A DNA stretch of 64,000 nucleotides from the NCBI GenBank assembly GCA_964464815.1, contig CAYXHF010000001.1, positions 124,001 through 188,000 of the forward strand, written 5' to 3'. Position numbers and translations under genes: made by a program. Source of the stretch: UBA11524 sp964464815. GTDB taxonomy: Bacteria > Bacillota > Clostridia > Christensenellales > Aristaeellaceae. This document shows positions 62,115 to 64,000 of the stretch, one piece after another. The number at the start of each line of letters is the position of its first letter. Within the stretch, counting starts at the first letter, position 1. The notes beneath the pieces are model-generated. The model was not told the origin of the DNA and did not search any database. It saw only the letters and a list, made by a program, of their open reading frames with translations.

Positions 62115-63247
62115 CGCTCCAGGATGCGGCGGCGTTTGCGCTGACCAGCTTGCGTGGCAACCCGATAAAATCGCTCCTGACGGTGCTGGGCCTGGCGGTT
62201 GGCGTGGGCGCGGTGCTGACAGTGCTTGCGCTTGGAGACGCAGGAGAGGTGCGTGTGGAGCAGGAAATCGACCGTCTGGGCGTGGACAAGGTATGGATTG
62301 TGGCGGAAAGCCAGGAGCAGCCCCTGACAGCGCAGTGCAGAGAGGCACTGGCGGCACTGGATGTATCGATGTGCCTGGGTGCTTCCACGGCTGATGCCGT
62401 TTCGCTGGGTGACACGATACTGCTGGCACAGGTATCCGGCTATGATGCAGGACTGAACGCGGTGCATCATCCGCAGGTGGTCAAGGGACGCGGCTTCACG
62501 GAATACGACATGAACGGCGCATGTGTATGCTTGCTGGATACGACACTGGCGGAGCGACTGCATGCGTCCAGCGGCGATTGGGTCGATTGTGGCATGCGGC
62601 GCTATTGGGTGGCCGGCATTGTAACGGGCATGCCGATTCAAACCGCCATGAGTGGCACAGGAACGCTGCTTCTGCCACTACAAACGTGGCAGGATGCCTA
62701 CAGCGCCTTGCCACTGACGGAGTTGTCCATTTCGGTGCCTGACGGCGAAAAAGCCGCCACGCTGGCCCAACAGGCACTAGCGTGCCTTGCGGGACAGCAG
62801 GGGAGCTACAGCGCGGTGTCGCTGGAAAACGAGATTGACGCGGCGCGGAGTGTCGTGCGCATTTTCGTGATGGTTTTGTCCTGCGTGGCGTTTGTGTGCG
62901 TGCTGACGGGTGGCATCGGCGTGATGAACGTGCTGCTGATTTCCGTGCGGGAGCGGCGGCGTGAGATTGGGCTGATTAAAGCAGTTGGCAGCACGTCGGA
63001 GCAGGTGGCACAGCTCTTTTTGCTGGAGGCGGTGGCGTATGCGCTGCTGGGTGGCAGCCTCGGGTGCTTGCTCGGCATGGGCATGACAGCGCTGTTTGGC
63101 CGCATGATCGGCCTTGATGCCGTGGTGCATGGGACACAAATGGTTCTGCTGCTTTTTGCGGCAGCCGGGTTGGGCATTCTTTGCGGCGTTTTGCCAGCAG
63201 GGAAGGCGGCAGCACTGCCACCGGCCACAGCACTTCGCACAGAGTAA
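62111..63247 (+). CDS. FtsX/MacB-type ABC permease
   Basis: 378 residues. A membrane helix near the N-terminus (NPIKSLLTVLGLAVGVGAVL), an extracytoplasmic MacB-like core (about 45-240), then three helices with GGIGVMNVLLISVRERRREI and GLIKAVGSTSEQVAQLFLLE, the diagnostic FtsX block. The ATPase that should accompany it is not encoded here; the ATPase downstream is of the sugar-import type. Confidence 0.88.
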   Translation: MTLQDAAAFALTSLRGNPIKSLLTVLGLAVGVGAVLTVLALGDAGEVRVEQEIDRLGVDKVWIVAESQEQPLTAQCREALAALDVSMCLGASTADAVSLGDTILLAQVSGYDAGLNAVHHPQVVKGRGFTEYDMNGACVCLLDTTLAERLHASSGDWVDCGMRRYWVAGIVTGMPIQTAMSGTGTLLLPLQTWQDAYSALPLTELSISVPDGEKAATLAQQALACLAGQQGSYSAVSLENEIDAARSVVRIFVMVLSCVAFVCVLTGGIGVMNVLLISVRERRREIGLIKAVGSTSEQVAQLFLLEAVAYALLGGSLGCLLGMGMTALFGRMIGLDAVVHGTQMVLLLFAAAGLGILCGVLPAGKAAALPPATALRTE

Positions 63248-63338
63248 TTTGGGCAAAGTGTCTACAAAAACCGCTATTTTTGAACCATGCAATACATTCT
63301 GCACAAGGAATTGCAAAAAGAATTGGCAAGTCAGTCAA

Positions 63339-63367
63339 TTTACGATTTGGCGAAAAAAAGGTATAAT
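63339..63367 (+). promoter_or_regulatory. Promoter of the multisugar ATPase gene
   Basis: TTTACG (63339-63344), 17-nt spacer, TATAAT (63362-63367). About 130 nt of leader follow. Confidence 0.75.
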
Positions 63368-63388
63368 AACCACAGTGGCAAGCACAGG

Positions 63389-63436
63389 GGTTGTTCCCCG
63401 GCGCAAGCGGAAAAAGCAATGGCTTGTTCCCTGGCG
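63389..63436 (+). repeat. Direct repeat and hairpin in the ATPase leader
   Basis: TTGTTCCCCGGCG (63391-63403) recurs as TTGTTCCCTGGCG (63424-63436) with one change. A hairpin GTTCCT-CA-AGGAAC follows (63436-63449). The leader may be regulatory, but no known riboswitch is recognised. Confidence 0.45.
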
Positions 63437-63501
63437 TTCCTCAAGGAACACCTGCCGCTAGCCAATGAATCTACTGATTATTCGTGAGGAGGAACCTAAT
63501 T

Positions 63502-64000
63502 ATGGCAAGTGTATCCCTGCAGCACATCTACAAGGTGTACGCGGGCGGCGTGACGGCTGTCAGCGATTTCAATCTCGACATCAAGGACAAGGAATTCATC
63601 GTTCTGGTCGGTCCTTCCGGCTGCGGTAAGTCTACCACCCTGCGCATGGTCGCCGGTCTGGAAGAAATCTCCGACGGTGAACTGTACATCGGCGAGAAGC
63701 TGGTCAACGACGTCGCTCCGAAGGATCGCGATATCGCCATGGTGTTCCAGAACTACGCTCTGTATCCGCATATGACCGTGTTCGACAACATGGCTTTCGG
63801 TCTGAAGCTGCGTAAGACCCCCAAGGACGAAATCAAGCGTCGCGTGGAAGAAGCTGCCCGCATCCTGGGCATCGACCACCTGCTGAACCGTAAGCCGAAG
63901 GCTCTGTCCGGCGGTCAGCGTCAGCGTGTTGCTCTGGGCCGTGCTATCGTCCGTGAGCCGAAGGTCTTCCTGTTCGACGAACCGCTGTCCAACCTGGACG
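63502..64000 (+). CDS. msmX: Multisugar ABC transporter ATPase, MsmX/UgpC type (3' end outside window)
   Basis: First 166 codons of a sugar-import ATPase. N-terminus MASVSLQHIYKVYAGG, Walker A GPSGCGKST, Q-loop VFQNYALYPHMTVFDNMAFG, signature LSGGQRQRVALGRAI, Walker B VFLFDEPLSNLD at the edge. This subfamily serves several importers that lack their own ATPase; the LplB/LplC pair at 29-31 kb is such an importer. GAGGAGG precedes ATG 63502. Codon choice resembles that of ppdK, implying strong expression. Confidence 0.95.
   Translation, partial: MASVSLQHIYKVYAGGVTAVSDFNLDIKDKEFIVLVGPSGCGKSTTLRMVAGLEEISDGELYIGEKLVNDVAPKDRDIAMVFQNYALYPHMTVFDNMAFGLKLRKTPKDEIKRRVEEAARILGIDHLLNRKPKALSGGQRQRVALGRAIVREPKVFLFDEPLSNLD

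Overview
The window looks like a chromosomal segment of a G+C-rich, endospore-forming member of the Bacillota (Clostridia), probably an anaerobic gut-type fermenter. The evidence is a gerA-type germination operon, an Rnf complex, a clostridial-type pyruvate phosphate dikinase, a large mre/rod wall cluster, Firmicutes-style extended -10 promoters, a near-perfect cre site, and YesM/YesN plus Lpl-type oligosaccharide uptake genes. The genus cannot be named from the sequence alone. No rRNA, tRNA, IS element, phage gene or CRISPR array was seen.

Layout. 0-9.2 kb (+): wall precursor and housekeeping genes (alpha/beta hydrolase fragment, membrane-anchored MurF-like ligase, ddl, dxs, tlyA, nadK, argR, recN). 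9.2-13.8 kb (+): an rnfCDEAB operon that lacks rnfG. 13.9-18.1 kb: a GH53 galactanase (-) divergent from ppdK (+), with a cre site and a palindromic operator candidate between them. 18.3-35.1 kb (+): a carbohydrate-utilisation locus. It holds two large secreted proteins (one TIM-barrel glycosidase-like, one built of tandem repeats of an unrecognised domain), a two-component system, an ABC importer without its own ATPase, an SGNH esterase, a GH31 enzyme and a GH32-like enzyme. 35.4-36.0 kb: a GNAT acetyltransferase. 36.1-46.7 kb (-): maf-mreBCD-pbp2-minD-rodA, followed by tetR and an aldo/keto reductase. A 158-nt structured element sits in the only large gap, between mreD and pbp2.

46.8-51.3 kb: a queT-type transporter (-) with a structured leader, a DUF1540 peptide, and gerAA/AB/AC (+). 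51.4-55.1 kb (-): ACT protein, UPF0210 protein, obg, yhbY, UDG-like glycosylase. 55.4-60.8 kb (+): murC, alr, a membrane protein, rsmD, coaD and a coiled-coil protein. 61.2-63.2 kb (+): an exporter adaptor and FtsX-type permease without an adjacent ATPase. 63.5 kb to the end: a multisugar-type ABC ATPase (msmX/ugpC-like), cut by the window edge, which could energise the importer at 27-31 kb.

The most interesting items are the structured RNA candidate at 42.55-42.71 kb, the Rnf operon without rnfG, the secreted repeat protein at 21.6-23.9 kb, the orphan MinD, and the membrane-anchored MurF-like ligase beside ddl.
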